Assembly (NCBI GenBank): GCA_038527485.1
Contig: JBCBFT010000013.1
Location: forward strand, 29,522-93,521
Length of the DNA stretch: 64,000 nucleotides
From: JALEFZ01 sp038527485
GTDB taxonomy: Bacteria > Bacteroidota > Bacteroidia > J057
Direction: 5' to 3'
Positions 1-10,002 of the stretch are shown piece by piece. A program made the position numbers and the translations under genes. The notes beneath the pieces were generated by a model, which saw nothing but the letters and a program-made list of their open reading frames with translations, did no database searches and was not told where the DNA came from. Within the stretch, counting starts at the first letter, position 1. Each line of letters begins with the position of its first letter.

Positions 1-1323
1 CCCTTTTACCTCAAAACGTGGTTTGTTCTTCTCGTCATATGTTTGGGCGCGGCGGGGCTGTACTTGCTGTATCGCTACAACACACGCAGGCTGAGGCGAC
101 GTCAAGCACAGCTCAAGCAGATTGTAGAGGAGCGTACAGAAGAGATCCGCAAACAGGCAGAGGAACTCAAAGCGCTCGACAATGCGAAGTCACGCTTCTT
201 TGCCAATATTTCCCATGAACTCCGGACGCCCTTGACCCTCATGTTGGGTCCGCTTTCTTACCTCCAATCCAATCCCGACAAGTGGCCTTCTATGGATCTC
301 TCTTCTCAGTTTCAAGTTATGGAGCGCAATGGGAAGAGCCTACTAGGAATGATAGATGAGATTCTAGATTTGACCAAACTACAGGATCGAAAGCTCAAAC
401 TAGAGCAGCAAGCAACTGATCTACAGACGTTCGTACAGCGTGTGGCAGAGCCTTTTGCCGTTTATTTCTCTCAAAAAGGCGTACAATTCAATGTACAATT
501 AAAAATTTCGAAGGCGCTCCATGTATGCTTGGATCAGCGAAAAATAGAGAAGATGCTGAACAACTATCTTGTCAATGCGCTCAAATATACGCCTCCAGGG
601 GGATGGGTAACCCTGACTGTCAAGGAAAAGGCCGAAGCGATCTCTTTCATGGTGAGCGATACAGGTGTTGGCATTGAGGAAGAGGAATTAAAGCACATTT
701 TTGAGCGCTTTTATCAAGGGAATCAGGCGCTCAGTGGTGGGACTGGGATTGGGTTGGAGTTGGTCAAGGAATATGCTTCCCTTATGGGAGGAGAAGCTTT
801 TGCCGAAAGTAAAATAGGGCAGGGGAGTGATTTCTTCTTCATTTTACCCAAGAAAAAAACGCAAATACCTGCTAGTTCTATCCAGACGAGCCCAAGAGAA
901 GAAAACGTAGGGATGTCTACTTCTCCGAATCTATTTAGGGAGCATACCCTCATTGTGGTGGAGAACCATCCCGATATGAGGGACTTTATTTACCAGATTC
1001 TACAAGATCAGTATAAAGAAATCATCCTGGTTCCACATGGGAAGGCTTGCCTGGAGGTTTTGAATGAAAGAGCTTCTGACATCTCCTTGATCATCTCTGA
1101 TATGATGATGCCTGAGATGGATGGTATGAGCCTTTTGAAGGCCGTGAGGAATCAGCCCGCTTGGGCACATATCTCTGTGATGATGCTGACAGCCATGGGG
1201 TCCGAACCTGCCAAAATAGAGGCCCTGACATCGGGAGCTGATGACTACGTGACCAAACCATTTACTCTGCAAGAGTTGCAAATGCGTGTTCAAAAGGTGC
1301 TGAGTAAGACCAGACGAGTATAG
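1..1323 (+). CDS. Hybrid sensor histidine kinase/response regulator, 5' truncated by window edge
   Basis: The frame is open from base 1, so the N-terminal sensor lies outside the window. What remains starts with the end of a hydrophobic membrane segment and a YRYNTRRLRRRQ juxtamembrane stretch followed by a short coiled coil. That layout is typical of Bacteroidota hybrid kinases with a periplasmic propeller and Y_Y_Y sensor, so such a sensor is inferred upstream. A HisKA box (FFANISHELRTPLTL), N box (LNNYLVNALKYTPPGG), G1 (SDTGVGI) and G2 (GTGIGLELV) are complete. The C-terminal receiver has the phospho-acceptor Asp in IISDMMMPEMDG and Lys in VTKPF. The second residue of the usual acidic pair is Asn (VVENHPDM), and the protein stops right after the receiver, with no AraC output domain. 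The neighbouring kinase has both features. Confidence 0.93.
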   Translation, partial: PFYLKTWFVLLVICLGAAGLYLLYRYNTRRLRRRQAQLKQIVEERTEEIRKQAEELKALDNAKSRFFANISHELRTPLTLMLGPLSYLQSNPDKWPSMDLSSQFQVMERNGKSLLGMIDEILDLTKLQDRKLKLEQQATDLQTFVQRVAEPFAVYFSQKGVQFNVQLKISKALHVCLDQRKIEKMLNNYLVNALKYTPPGGWVTLTVKEKAEAISFMVSDTGVGIEEEELKHIFERFYQGNQALSGGTGIGLELVKEYASLMGGEAFAESKIGQGSDFFFILPKKKTQIPASSIQTSPREENVGMSTSPNLFREHTLIVVENHPDMRDFIYQILQDQYKEIILVPHGKACLEVLNERASDISLIISDMMMPEMDGMSLLKAVRNQPAWAHISVMMLTAMGSEPAKIEALTSGADDYVTKPFTLQELQMRVQKVLSKTRRV

Positions 1324-1521
1324 GATGCTTCTTTCCCGGGATTTTACATCCTAATCATTCTCTATTAGATCCTATTTGAAGCTTCAAATCTACGAAACGT
1401 TTGTGCTTTCAGAGCTTGAACTTCATCGGTTTGATTCATGTAGTCCCACTAAATTTCGCAAAACACTTTTCACCGGAACCTAAAACCTCTGCTTTTGAGC
1501 TAGATTTTCATTGTTCCAAAC

Positions 1522-4500
1522 ATGATCTTAAATTTAGAAATGAGAAAACGAATAATATCCATTCATTGTTTCTTCCAAAAGATCCTTATAGTAGGGGTGT
1601 TATTCGTTTTGATGGTCAGGTTAGCAGATTCCGCACAAGCCAATTATACGGAGCAGGAAGTCGACTCGATGCGTCGATTGCTTCCTGTCGTACAAGATAC
1701 CCAGTTGGTCAACACCTATCTTAATCTTACCCAATCGATCCTCGTTTCAGACGAAGAAGCCGAACGTTATAGCAAAGATGCCTATCGTATTTCCGATTCC
1801 TTACAATACACCTGGGGGAAGATCAAATCCAGCTTTATCCTAGGCCATATCTACTTTTTCCTGAAGAGATACGATGAAGCCATTGATGCCTATCAGCGCG
1901 GGCTCAAAGTCGCCCAAAGAGGGAATATTGAACGAGAAGTCTTGCTAGCCTATGGTTACTTGCCCAACACCTATCTAAAAGTAAATCAGCTAGACAGTGC
2001 CTTACATTATAATGAGTTGTATCGACAAAAGGCCACCCAATTAGGGGATAGCAGCCTCATCGCCCTCTCTTATTCTAAGGATGGGAACTTTTACTTAGGA
2101 CAAGCGCTTTATGACCTGGCCTTTACATCTTACCTAGAAAATACGCGCTGGCTGGAAAGGCTCAAAGATTCTACAGGGCTCGTTTTTACCTATGGAGATA
2201 TTGCACAGGTATTGGATCGTAAAGAACGATTTGAAGAAGCCATTGAATACTATGAAAAATCCATTTCGATAGGAAATGCAAGAGGAGATCTTTTGAGTCA
2301 AATTCCCAGTCTGATCAATATGTCCATTTTATGGAGAAAGACAGATCAATTGGATCAAGCTTATGCAGTCCTGAACCGAGTAGATTCTATTTTGAAGCAT
2401 GTACCCTGGGAGGGAAAAATAGATCGATCTCTGCATCGGGATTATGGGATCTTTTTGGAGATAAATTTAGCAGATCTCTTGCTGGAAGAGAAGAAATATG
2501 CAGGGGTCATTGATAAACTCTTAGATATCCAAAAACAGCTCGACCCTCAATCAGATATTTATGCGAATAGCAATGTCCAGCTCAGTCTTTCGAAAGCCTA
2601 TCTTGGTCTGAACCAATATGAAAAAGCCTACCAAATGGCCTTATCTGCCAAGGAGGGGCTGGCTGAAATCCAATCTATGGAAGACCTGCTGGAATCTATA
2701 GGGCAATTGGCGACAATAGAGCAAAAGCGCAATCATTATGAAGCCGCCTATCAATGGCAGGAAGATTATATCCAGTTGAAGGACTCTCTCAAAGAGGAAG
2801 AGACGCAAAAGGCTTATAAGGCCCTATTATTAGAATATGAAACCGAAAATAGAGACCGTAAAATTGCTGAGCTTACACAGGAAAAATTGATCAGTGACAA
2901 CCGCCGCAACCTCCTCCTACTCGGTCTTATGGGTATCTCTGTGATTGCATTGGCACTTATCCTCTTTTTGCGTTTCCGTGCCCAAAAGAACCAGGAACTC
3001 CTCGAGCAGGAACGCGATCTAGACCGTATGAAATCGCGTTTTTTTACCCAGCTTTCGCATGAACTTAGGACTCCTTTGACCCTCATCTTGGGACCTCTCA
3101 ACCAATTGCTAGAAACAGAACAGGAAGGGAGTAAAAGCCAAAAACTCCAATTGATGCAGCGCAATGCGCAATCCCTGCTCAAGCTCGTGAATCAAGTCAT
3201 GGATTTATCCAAAGTAAAGGCAGGTAAACTTGAGCTCCAAGCTCGTCCTGTCCAGGTCAAGCCCTTGATTCGGTACATTTTCAGCTCTTTTGACTCCAAA
3301 GCCGAACTCAAAGCCTTGGACTACCAACTATTCCTTCCTGAAGCCGAAGTCGAGCTTTATCTGGACGCAGAAAAGTTCCAGCAAATCCTGAGCAATCTTC
3401 TGTCCAATGGATGCAAGTTTGTCCCCCCAAAAGGGAAGCTATATGTTCGATTGACTCAAGATGCTCAATCCGTTTCGATCTCTGTGGAAGACAATGGGCC
3501 AGGAATTCCTCCTCTTCAGCAAGCCCACATATTCGATCCTTATTTTCAGGTAAGTGGCCATCTACAGCCCGAAGAGGCAGGAACAGGTATCGGATTGGCT
3601 ATCAGCAAAGAATTGACAGAACTCCATGGAGGGACCATCGCCCTTCAAAGTGACTGGGAGAAGGGGACCACATTTACCCTGACCTTCATCAAGGGAAAAG
3701 CGCATTTGTCTGAGGACCAAATCAATTTTTTCAAAGGACAAGTTCAACAAGTAGAACCAGAGATCGAGCCGATAGCATCCTCCACATCTGATCAGCAGGC
3801 AGCGCCTGAAGAGGCTCCGCTTGTATTGTTGGCGGAGGATATTCCCGATATGCAGGCGTACATTGCCAGCATTTTACAGTCAGATTTTAGGCTCATGATA
3901 GGTTCCAATGGAAAGGAAGCTTTAGCATTGGCTCAAAAAGAAATTCCAGACATCGTGATATCAGACATCATGATGCCAGAAATGGATGGCATGGCGTTCA
4001 TTCAAGCATTAAAGGCGGACAGCAAAACCGATCATATTCCCGTCATTTTCCTTACGGCCAAGTCTAGCGATGTCCAGCGAATGGAAGGCTTAGCGCAAGA
4101 AGCACATGCCTTTCTGAGTAAGCCGTTTCATGCCCGCGAACTCCAATTGATCCTGCAAAATACGCTCAAAAACCAGCAGCGTCTACAAGTTCGATTTCAA
4201 GGTGAGGTGGTTTTGAGTCCGTCAGAAGTAGCCGTAAGCTCACAAGAGGCTTTATTCCTCGAAAAACTGACTGACTACCTCGAAGCCCACATAGATCACA
4301 CGGATATGTCGGTCGAAGAAGTGGCCGATCATATGGCCTTGAGCAGATCCCAATTACATCGCAAACTCAAAGCATTGACGGGACAATCCCCCAGCCTCTT
4401 CATCCGTAACTTCCGCCTTCAGCGCGCCAAGCAATTGCTCGAAGCAGACTTTGGCAACATCTCCGAAATCGCCGATGCCATAGGTATTTCTTCGCCAGCC

Positions 4501-4569
4501 TATTTCTCAAGGATCTTTACAGAGAAATTTGGCAGCTCTCCCTCAAAATGGACTTCTGGGGAATCCTAA
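1522..4569 (+). CDS. TPR-containing hybrid histidine kinase with receiver and AraC-type HTH
   Basis: This 1015-residue one-protein two-component system starts with a probable signal peptide; Met7 at 1540 is an alternative start giving a tighter signal. A periplasmic TPR region follows (about 60-440), then one membrane segment near 463-483. The kinase core has HisKA with His513 (LSHELRTPLTL), N box (LSNLLSNGCKF), VEDNGPGI and GTGIGLAIS. The receiver keeps AED near its start, phospho-acceptor Asp815 in ISDIMMPEMDG and Lys867 in LSKPF. The C-terminal 85 residues form an AraC-family double helix-turn-helix (SVEEVADHM, FSRIFTEKFG). Known members of this class sense outside signals and regulate neighbouring genes directly. 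Its target here is unknown; the secreted protein 267 bp downstream is one candidate. Confidence 0.95.
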   Translation: MILNLEMRKRIISIHCFFQKILIVGVLFVLMVRLADSAQANYTEQEVDSMRRLLPVVQDTQLVNTYLNLTQSILVSDEEAERYSKDAYRISDSLQYTWGKIKSSFILGHIYFFLKRYDEAIDAYQRGLKVAQRGNIEREVLLAYGYLPNTYLKVNQLDSALHYNELYRQKATQLGDSSLIALSYSKDGNFYLGQALYDLAFTSYLENTRWLERLKDSTGLVFTYGDIAQVLDRKERFEEAIEYYEKSISIGNARGDLLSQIPSLINMSILWRKTDQLDQAYAVLNRVDSILKHVPWEGKIDRSLHRDYGIFLEINLADLLLEEKKYAGVIDKLLDIQKQLDPQSDIYANSNVQLSLSKAYLGLNQYEKAYQMALSAKEGLAEIQSMEDLLESIGQLATIEQKRNHYEAAYQWQEDYIQLKDSLKEEETQKAYKALLLEYETENRDRKIAELTQEKLISDNRRNLLLLGLMGISVIALALILFLRFRAQKNQELLEQERDLDRMKSRFFTQLSHELRTPLTLILGPLNQLLETEQEGSKSQKLQLMQRNAQSLLKLVNQVMDLSKVKAGKLELQARPVQVKPLIRYIFSSFDSKAELKALDYQLFLPEAEVELYLDAEKFQQILSNLLSNGCKFVPPKGKLYVRLTQDAQSVSISVEDNGPGIPPLQQAHIFDPYFQVSGHLQPEEAGTGIGLAISKELTELHGGTIALQSDWEKGTTFTLTFIKGKAHLSEDQINFFKGQVQQVEPEIEPIASSTSDQQAAPEEAPLVLLAEDIPDMQAYIASILQSDFRLMIGSNGKEALALAQKEIPDIVISDIMMPEMDGMAFIQALKADSKTDHIPVIFLTAKSSDVQRMEGLAQEAHAFLSKPFHARELQLILQNTLKNQQRLQVRFQGEVVLSPSEVAVSSQEALFLEKLTDYLEAHIDHTDMSVEEVADHMALSRSQLHRKLKALTGQSPSLFIRNFRLQRAKQLLEADFGNISEIADAIGISSPAYFSRIFTEKFGSSPSKWTSGES

Positions 4570-4617
4570 GTAAGGATTCAGGTGAAAAGACGTCAGACTA
4601 CAGACGTAAAGCGTGAG

Positions 4618-4640
4618 TAGTGATGAGGTTTGCATCACTA
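4618..4640 (+). terminator. Small hairpin after the hybrid kinase gene
   Basis: TAGTGATG (4618-4625) and CATCACTA (4633-4640) form a perfect 8-bp stem with a 7-nt loop, about 50 bp after the kinase stop. The following bases are T-rich but not a clean T run, so termination is only a suggestion. An operator is equally possible. Confidence 0.35.
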
Positions 4641-4836
4641 TCTTGTTTATCTGTCCGACTACTTAAGGCCTATTTGCGACATCAAGACAAGCCTTTGCGA
4701 CCTCTATACAAGTATAGCGTAGCGTCTTATTTTTCCACATTTTCCATGCGACAAATGGACAAACATCCACTACCTACCTGCAAGCAAAATGAAAGGCTGA
4801 AGGGGTAATTGAGGTCATGAAATCTAAACCTTATCA

Positions 4837-7800
4837 ATGATGAAAAAGACCTCATTTCTCCACATCAGTACATGGATCGTATGGGCTTTGCTCTTTGTCT
4901 CTCCTTCTCTGAAAGGGCAAACCGTCATCGACCATCCCATCCAACTCGTGAATACCATCGTAGAAGCCAATGAGTTCATGATCCTCCATTCCAGTGGCTC
5001 GTCTTCCTCCTTCACCAAAACCACCATTGGCTCTTTTGATCCAGCGGGACAGAAGGTGTTGGAAAGAAACACTACATTCAACCCTTCTTCCTATCAAACA
5101 GGCGGTAAAAAATTCCTTCAGGCTATCGCAGTTGATTACAATGGAGATAATTATGATGAGCCTGTATTGGTTGTAGAACTCGCCAACGGCACCAAGGAAC
5201 TCTTGTTGCCTACAGTGAGCAAAGGCAATCTGGATACCAACTTCCCCAACTCAGGTTTTCCCACCATCCTTCCTACTCCTGCTAATGGCGTAGTCAAAAT
5301 GGCCAGTGGAGATTTTGATGGGAATGGACAGGATGAACTGGTGCTGCTGACCAGAAGTAATGCGACCAATCAACTGATCCTCCAACTGAGAGGCTTCATC
5401 CCAGATGGGATTGGGGGATATACAACCATTTTGATCAAACAAACCTCTGTTCAGTCATATGTACCTCTAAATGGAGAAGATTTTGAAGCCTTTGATGTGG
5501 CAATAGGCGACTATGATAACAATGGTCAATTGGATATAGCGGTGGTCGCTTTTGAACAAGGGGCGAACAATACCCGCCAGTGCTACGCGCAAATGTTTGA
5601 GGTAACAGTACCCAATCTGCCCAACAATCCCGTCTATCAGATCCTTAAAAGGGGCAAAACAGTGATCACTTCTACAGGCCCTTCAAACGGCTGGGAAAAT
5701 GTAGCTATCAAGACTTTGGATCGCCTATCAGGTGAAGATATCCTTGCGGTGGCACTGGCTTATCAGAATCCCAACAATAGCGCAGAACTCTACCGAGAAT
5801 TGCATACCGTCATCACAGATTTTGTTCCCGGTGTTTTTGACATTGATGCACCCGTAGCTTTTGCAGCCCCTGATAGACAGATTGATTCAAATGGAGAAAA
5901 AGTAGCCATCTCTATTGAAGCAGGATACTTACTGGGAGATATCGATTATTACACAATAGTCGCTTGGAATGGGTCCTTGGATCTATACTTTGCTAATGCT
6001 GGAAACATTACCCATTTGACTAATGGAAGTGTGGGGAATGTTCAGGATCAATTTTATCAACTGGTCGCAGGAAATCAATACCTATCCGTAGGTGATGTAG
6101 ATTATGACCAAACTCCCGATATCCTTGTGGTCACCACAGATGATGATGGTAGCTCGGGCAATCCTACCCATAGCCTGAAGGTATCTGTCCTCCGCCTCGA
6201 CCTTATCGTTACGCCCAATACAACAAACTGGAGTTTAGAAACCAAGGGAGAAAAAGAATTTCAAAAAGTCCCTTACGGAGGTCAATCAGACAGTTATCAT
6301 TTTGCAGCTGTTTTTGGAGAATTCAAAGAAGGACGTGCCTTTCTCAAAGAACCTACGCACAGCCGACGTGCCACCTTTACCCCACTAATCGTCAACAATG
6401 CTCCTCCTCATCACTTTGACATCGTCAATGGAAATGAAGCCGATATCTTTGACGCTTACCCTGCGGCCACCAACTGGCCTGGAAGTGCCGTGACTACGAC
6501 ATTCAGCTCAGAATATCAAGCCGTCAGTTCTACCTCTCAAACGATGGAAACCACACTCAATTCCGATTGGGGGCTGAGCGCCACGATTTCTGGCGGAATT
6601 TCCAAGCTGGGCAATGAGCTCAAAACATCTATCACTGCTCGATATGGAGAGGAATTTTCCGCTACTCAAACCAGTACGGAGACTGTCACCATTTCCACTC
6701 AAAAAACAGCCAAATCTGATGACCAGATCTATGGTATCATCCAGGAGTATGATGTATTTGAATATCCCGTAGATTCCAGTGGAGTGACCATTGGGTATGT
6801 CTTGGCCTTGATGCGTGACGGACCACCGATCGACACATGGTTTGAGTCCAAGTCCACCTCTTTGTTGGACTACATTCCAGATCACGAGCCTGGAAACCTA
6901 TTTTCTTACGCCAAACTGAGCAACTTTGATGACTACGTAGGGCTTGATGAGCTGATCGTGGAAGGAACAGGGGATCAAATTGGTGCAGGAGGTGGAGGTA
7001 CCTTCACGATGTCGTGGTCCAGTTTTAATAACAATTCGGTTTCCACGACCAAGAAGTTTGGGGTAGATGTCAATGTTTCAGGTTCGGGTAGCTTTAAGAT
7101 CTTCCAGGCAGGATTTGAGGTGAATGGTACCTACAATCGCGAAGAAATCAAGACACACAGCAGCGAGGTTTACACCGAGGTCGGTTTTACCAATAATCTG
7201 AATGCAAACTTAGCCTCTGCTTTTGAGTCAGGCAGCCAAAACGCGCGCTACACCGTCAAACCATCTGCCTACTGGGCAAAAAATGGAGCCTTAGCCCTAG
7301 GTTTTGCGGTGGATCTCCCTGACGAAACCGTAGGCATCCCGACATTCTGGTCCACCAACTATGGCAATAAGCCTGACCTGACCATGATTTTGCCTTGGCG
7401 CATGGAAGAAGCTAAAAATCCCGCCTTTGTAGATGATTTGGACCTGAAGCGCCTTTCAAAATCCGTATTTGTTGACAAAACTTCCTTTGTCACAGGAGAC
7501 ACGATAGAAGTCACTGCGCTGGTCCACAACTATAGTTTCACAGACTACATCGGCGAAGTAGAGTTCCAATTGTACGCAGGGAACCCTAACCTTGGGGGCA
7601 CTTTGCTGGCAGACATCAATGGAAACACCAGCCCGAAGGTCAGTGATGCCTTCTTGGCTAGAGAGAGGACGACTGTTAGCTTCCAATGTAAAATTCCCGC
7701 AGGAATCGACCCTGCACCCAGAATCTATGTGGTGATCGATCCCAACAATCTAATAGATGAGGTACAGGAGGACAATAATACGGGCTTCCGTCCGCTCGGT

Positions 7801-8100
7801 TTGGGTGCACTGACAAGTATAGAAGAGGCATTGGCACCTGAGGCAGTGCTGGAAAGTCAGTTGTTTCCCAATCCAGCTCACGACCAGGTGAAAATCAAGT
7901 TCAGCTTGCCCAATCACGGGGAAGTAAATCTTACCCTTTGGGACAAGCAGGGACGACAACTTCGTACCATTTATCAGCGCCAGCTTGCTAGAGGCACCTA
8001 CCAAATACCTGTAGATATACAAGCGCTTGCACCAGGGGCTTATTTCGTCCAAGTAGCCTTTCAGGACAAGGTACAAGTCTTAAAATGGATCAAGGATTAG
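4837..8100 (+). CDS. Secreted FG-GAP/VCBS-repeat protein with CARDB and T9SS type A sorting domain
   Basis: This 1087-residue protein has a clear signal peptide (about 1-28, ending SLKGQ). At least four FG-GAP/VCBS-like calcium-loop motifs occur in the first 460 residues (VDYNGDNYDE, GDFDGNGQDE, GDYDNNGQLD, GDVDYDQTPD), suggesting a beta-propeller. Residues about 545-620 and 715-800 are Ser/Thr-rich with strongly alternating polarity (TTTFSSEYQAVSS, STETVTISTQKT). This resembles the beta-hairpin regions of aerolysin/ETX-MTX2-type proteins, but I cannot confirm that family. Residues about 867-985 look like a CARDB adhesion domain, with IDPNNLIDEVQEDNN near its end. The last 80 residues are a T9SS sorting domain (LFPNPAHDQV, APGAYFVQV). 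It is therefore predicted to be exported across the outer membrane and anchored or released. Its molecular activity is unknown. Confidence 0.88.
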   Translation: MMKKTSFLHISTWIVWALLFVSPSLKGQTVIDHPIQLVNTIVEANEFMILHSSGSSSSFTKTTIGSFDPAGQKVLERNTTFNPSSYQTGGKKFLQAIAVDYNGDNYDEPVLVVELANGTKELLLPTVSKGNLDTNFPNSGFPTILPTPANGVVKMASGDFDGNGQDELVLLTRSNATNQLILQLRGFIPDGIGGYTTILIKQTSVQSYVPLNGEDFEAFDVAIGDYDNNGQLDIAVVAFEQGANNTRQCYAQMFEVTVPNLPNNPVYQILKRGKTVITSTGPSNGWENVAIKTLDRLSGEDILAVALAYQNPNNSAELYRELHTVITDFVPGVFDIDAPVAFAAPDRQIDSNGEKVAISIEAGYLLGDIDYYTIVAWNGSLDLYFANAGNITHLTNGSVGNVQDQFYQLVAGNQYLSVGDVDYDQTPDILVVTTDDDGSSGNPTHSLKVSVLRLDLIVTPNTTNWSLETKGEKEFQKVPYGGQSDSYHFAAVFGEFKEGRAFLKEPTHSRRATFTPLIVNNAPPHHFDIVNGNEADIFDAYPAATNWPGSAVTTTFSSEYQAVSSTSQTMETTLNSDWGLSATISGGISKLGNELKTSITARYGEEFSATQTSTETVTISTQKTAKSDDQIYGIIQEYDVFEYPVDSSGVTIGYVLALMRDGPPIDTWFESKSTSLLDYIPDHEPGNLFSYAKLSNFDDYVGLDELIVEGTGDQIGAGGGGTFTMSWSSFNNNSVSTTKKFGVDVNVSGSGSFKIFQAGFEVNGTYNREEIKTHSSEVYTEVGFTNNLNANLASAFESGSQNARYTVKPSAYWAKNGALALGFAVDLPDETVGIPTFWSTNYGNKPDLTMILPWRMEEAKNPAFVDDLDLKRLSKSVFVDKTSFVTGDTIEVTALVHNYSFTDYIGEVEFQLYAGNPNLGGTLLADINGNTSPKVSDAFLARERTTVSFQCKIPAGIDPAPRIYVVIDPNNLIDEVQEDNNTGFRPLGLGALTSIEEALAPEAVLESQLFPNPAHDQVKIKFSLPNHGEVNLTLWDKQGRQLRTIYQRQLARGTYQIPVDIQALAPGAYFVQVAFQDKVQVLKWIKD

Positions 8101-8124
8101 ATTTCATGGGTTTCCTTTGTGGAA

Positions 8125-8160
8125 GAAAGGTTGTCTATGTGGGCAGCCTTTCACTTTTTA
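8125..8160 (+). terminator. Rho-independent terminator of the FG-GAP protein gene
   Basis: GAAAGGTTG (8125-8133) pairs with CAGCCTTTC (8144-8152) with one G-U pair, followed by ACTTTTTATTT. It lies 25 bp after the stop of the plus-strand gene. Confidence 0.7.
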
Positions 8161-8287
8161 TTTGAATTGTAGCCCCCCAAATGTGTTTCTATTCCTCCAC
8201 CATATTTTCAAAATATATTCGTCCATGAGTGGGAAGAACTAGCCGAAGCTTCCTTACTCAGTGAGCTGATATATCTCATATACCGTT

Positions 8288-10000
8288 CTAGCCCTCACTC
8301 CACTCCAATCCCCCTGCTAGCTCCGCCGAACAAAACTCTAAGTGAATCACCCTCCGCTTTCGTTGGCTTTTTACTTTAGAAGATGCATGCAAAATGAGAG
8401 GTTTCATTAGATGAATTCCCCCTGCCCCTACTTCACATGTATTCGGAATAGAGTTTTCTGTAATGAGCGAAATTTGTTCATCTGTCAAACGTTGTTTGTG
8501 GGAGCCGGGCAAAACTTTAAGGGCACCATTTTGTCCGTCTGTATGATCTAAGTGTATCCTGACTGCAAAAGTTTTCTTCGATACTTCTTCAGGAGGTAAC
8601 ACACTGGTAATCCCATCCTTTTGCGTCCAACCACTGTATCCTGGCACCTCTTTTCGGGCTTTCACATTGATGGCCATGTCTTGATGCCATGTAACGTACC
8701 AATTGGATTGAGGCTCCTTGCTGATAAAAGTTGCCTTTGTCAATCTCGCTTCAGGGTCTACGGCATGAAGGATTCTCTCAAGATTGCGATTGAAAATCAA
8801 GTGTCGCAGGTCGGGAATCTCACGGAGCAATGCACGTTTATAGTACGTATTCTGTCCATGCTCATTCAGCTTTCGATCGAGCACTTTCTTGATATGATTC
8901 GCTTCTCGCCCTGTATAGACATGGTTGAGCAAGGTAGTACCTTTATGTTCGAGCTGCATAACTTTGACTTGAAGGCCTTTGATATTCAGGTCACCTTCAT
9001 ACTTTTCCAGGTTGGTTTTCAAGCGTTCTTTGATCCGCCTTTTGAGTGATTCGGGAGCCAGTACTTGCACATTTTCACCATGAGAGAGGATTTCTTTTTC
9101 CAGCTCGAAATTGTGCTGTACCACCAATTGAATGGTGATCCCAAATGCATCCCTACTGACTTCCTCTTGGGAGTGATGCAGTGGTTTGGTCAGTAGGTAG
9201 GGGGCATGTCTTCTATTGACAAAAAGTAAGACTTGAATAGGTGCCAGATTTTCGCTTACAGAAGCGCCAATGACATGTTGGTAATATGTCCGCAAGTCAA
9301 AGTGTACATTTTCTTTGTAAGGTAGGTCACACTGCTCGATGGCCATGATACGATCCAGTGCCAGATTGGTCAGGTCTTTTTGCCCTTCCTTCATCCCTAC
9401 GACAAACCACCGATTGCGAAACTCCTTCAGCCAATAAGGGAAAAGAGTAATCGATGCTTCCTGCCGTGCGCGGAATGACTGGTAGGTGATTTCTAAAGTC
9501 TTCGAATGGATAATGGCTTGATATAAGGTATCTAGATATTCAATCCCTTTGAGGTTTTCATTCTTCTCAAAATCAATGACAGGTTGTGACTGATTTTTCT
9601 GGGCATAGATGTGGTCTTCGAGCTTCTGCACCATCCCATCTAGCTCCTTAAAGTGAGAAAATCCCCGAAACTGCCGCATAAACTCTATGGTCTCGTGCAG
9701 TTTGCTCAAATCCTGCTCCGAAAGGGGGATATTTGTGATGCTGAAGTTGGGTTCTTCATACGTGTAGTATTTTTTCTCGAGAACAATAATAGGTGCGTTA
9801 TATCCTAGCTTGTCACTACGCATCATCTGGATGTCTGCCTGCACCGTTCGGCGACTCACCCCCTTATCTATTCCTTCATATTCATACAGTGCCTCCGAGC
9901 AAGCCTCAATCAAATCCTCAAGCGTCCACTTTCGGTAGCGGTTTTGTAGACATTTATCAATGGTTTTGTAACGAATGAGGGCGTTGCGATTTGTTGGCAT
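8288..10000 (-). CDS. WYL-type transcriptional regulator fused to a phytanoyl-CoA dioxygenase (PhyH)-like domain
   Basis: This single 570-residue ORF has two parts. Residues 1 to about 335 match the Bacteroidota YafY/WYL regulator layout. There is an N-terminal DNA-binding region (RYRKWTLEDLIEA, GVSRRTVQADIQMMR), then a WYL sensor domain with RWFVVG in place of the usual WYL motif near Trp198. Residues about 395-565 resemble Fe(II)/2-oxoglutarate dioxygenases of the PhyH family: His439-x-Asp441 in TWHQDMA, GALKVLPGSHK, distal His538 (LILHASS) and an Arg in RRVIHLEF. These are the expected metal and 2OG ligands. WYL regulators normally end near residue 330-340, so the dioxygenase is an added C-terminal domain. 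The gene is divergent from rtcB with 170 bp between the starts, the usual layout for a regulator and its target. That it controls rtcB is inference, and the dioxygenase substrate is unknown. Confidence 0.88.
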   Translation of the reverse strand: MPTNRNALIRYKTIDKCLQNRYRKWTLEDLIEACSEALYEYEGIDKGVSRRTVQADIQMMRSDKLGYNAPIIVLEKKYYTYEEPNFSITNIPLSEQDLSKLHETIEFMRQFRGFSHFKELDGMVQKLEDHIYAQKNQSQPVIDFEKNENLKGIEYLDTLYQAIIHSKTLEITYQSFRARQEASITLFPYWLKEFRNRWFVVGMKEGQKDLTNLALDRIMAIEQCDLPYKENVHFDLRTYYQHVIGASVSENLAPIQVLLFVNRRHAPYLLTKPLHHSQEEVSRDAFGITIQLVVQHNFELEKEILSHGENVQVLAPESLKRRIKERLKTNLEKYEGDLNIKGLQVKVMQLEHKGTTLLNHVYTGREANHIKKVLDRKLNEHGQNTYYKRALLREIPDLRHLIFNRNLERILHAVDPEARLTKATFISKEPQSNWYVTWHQDMAINVKARKEVPGYSGWTQKDGITSVLPPEEVSKKTFAVRIHLDHTDGQNGALKVLPGSHKQRLTDEQISLITENSIPNTCEVGAGGIHLMKPLILHASSKVKSQRKRRVIHLEFCSAELAGGLEWSEG

Positions 10001-10002
10001 AT

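Noticed and set aside
1401..1724. 107-codon plus-strand frame overlapping the start of the second kinase
   Set aside because: It overlaps a well-supported gene in another frame and has no domain or signal peptide.
8621..9049. 142-codon plus-strand frame antisense to the WYL-dioxygenase gene
   Set aside because: It lies wholly inside a gene with clear motifs on the other strand and has no features of its own.
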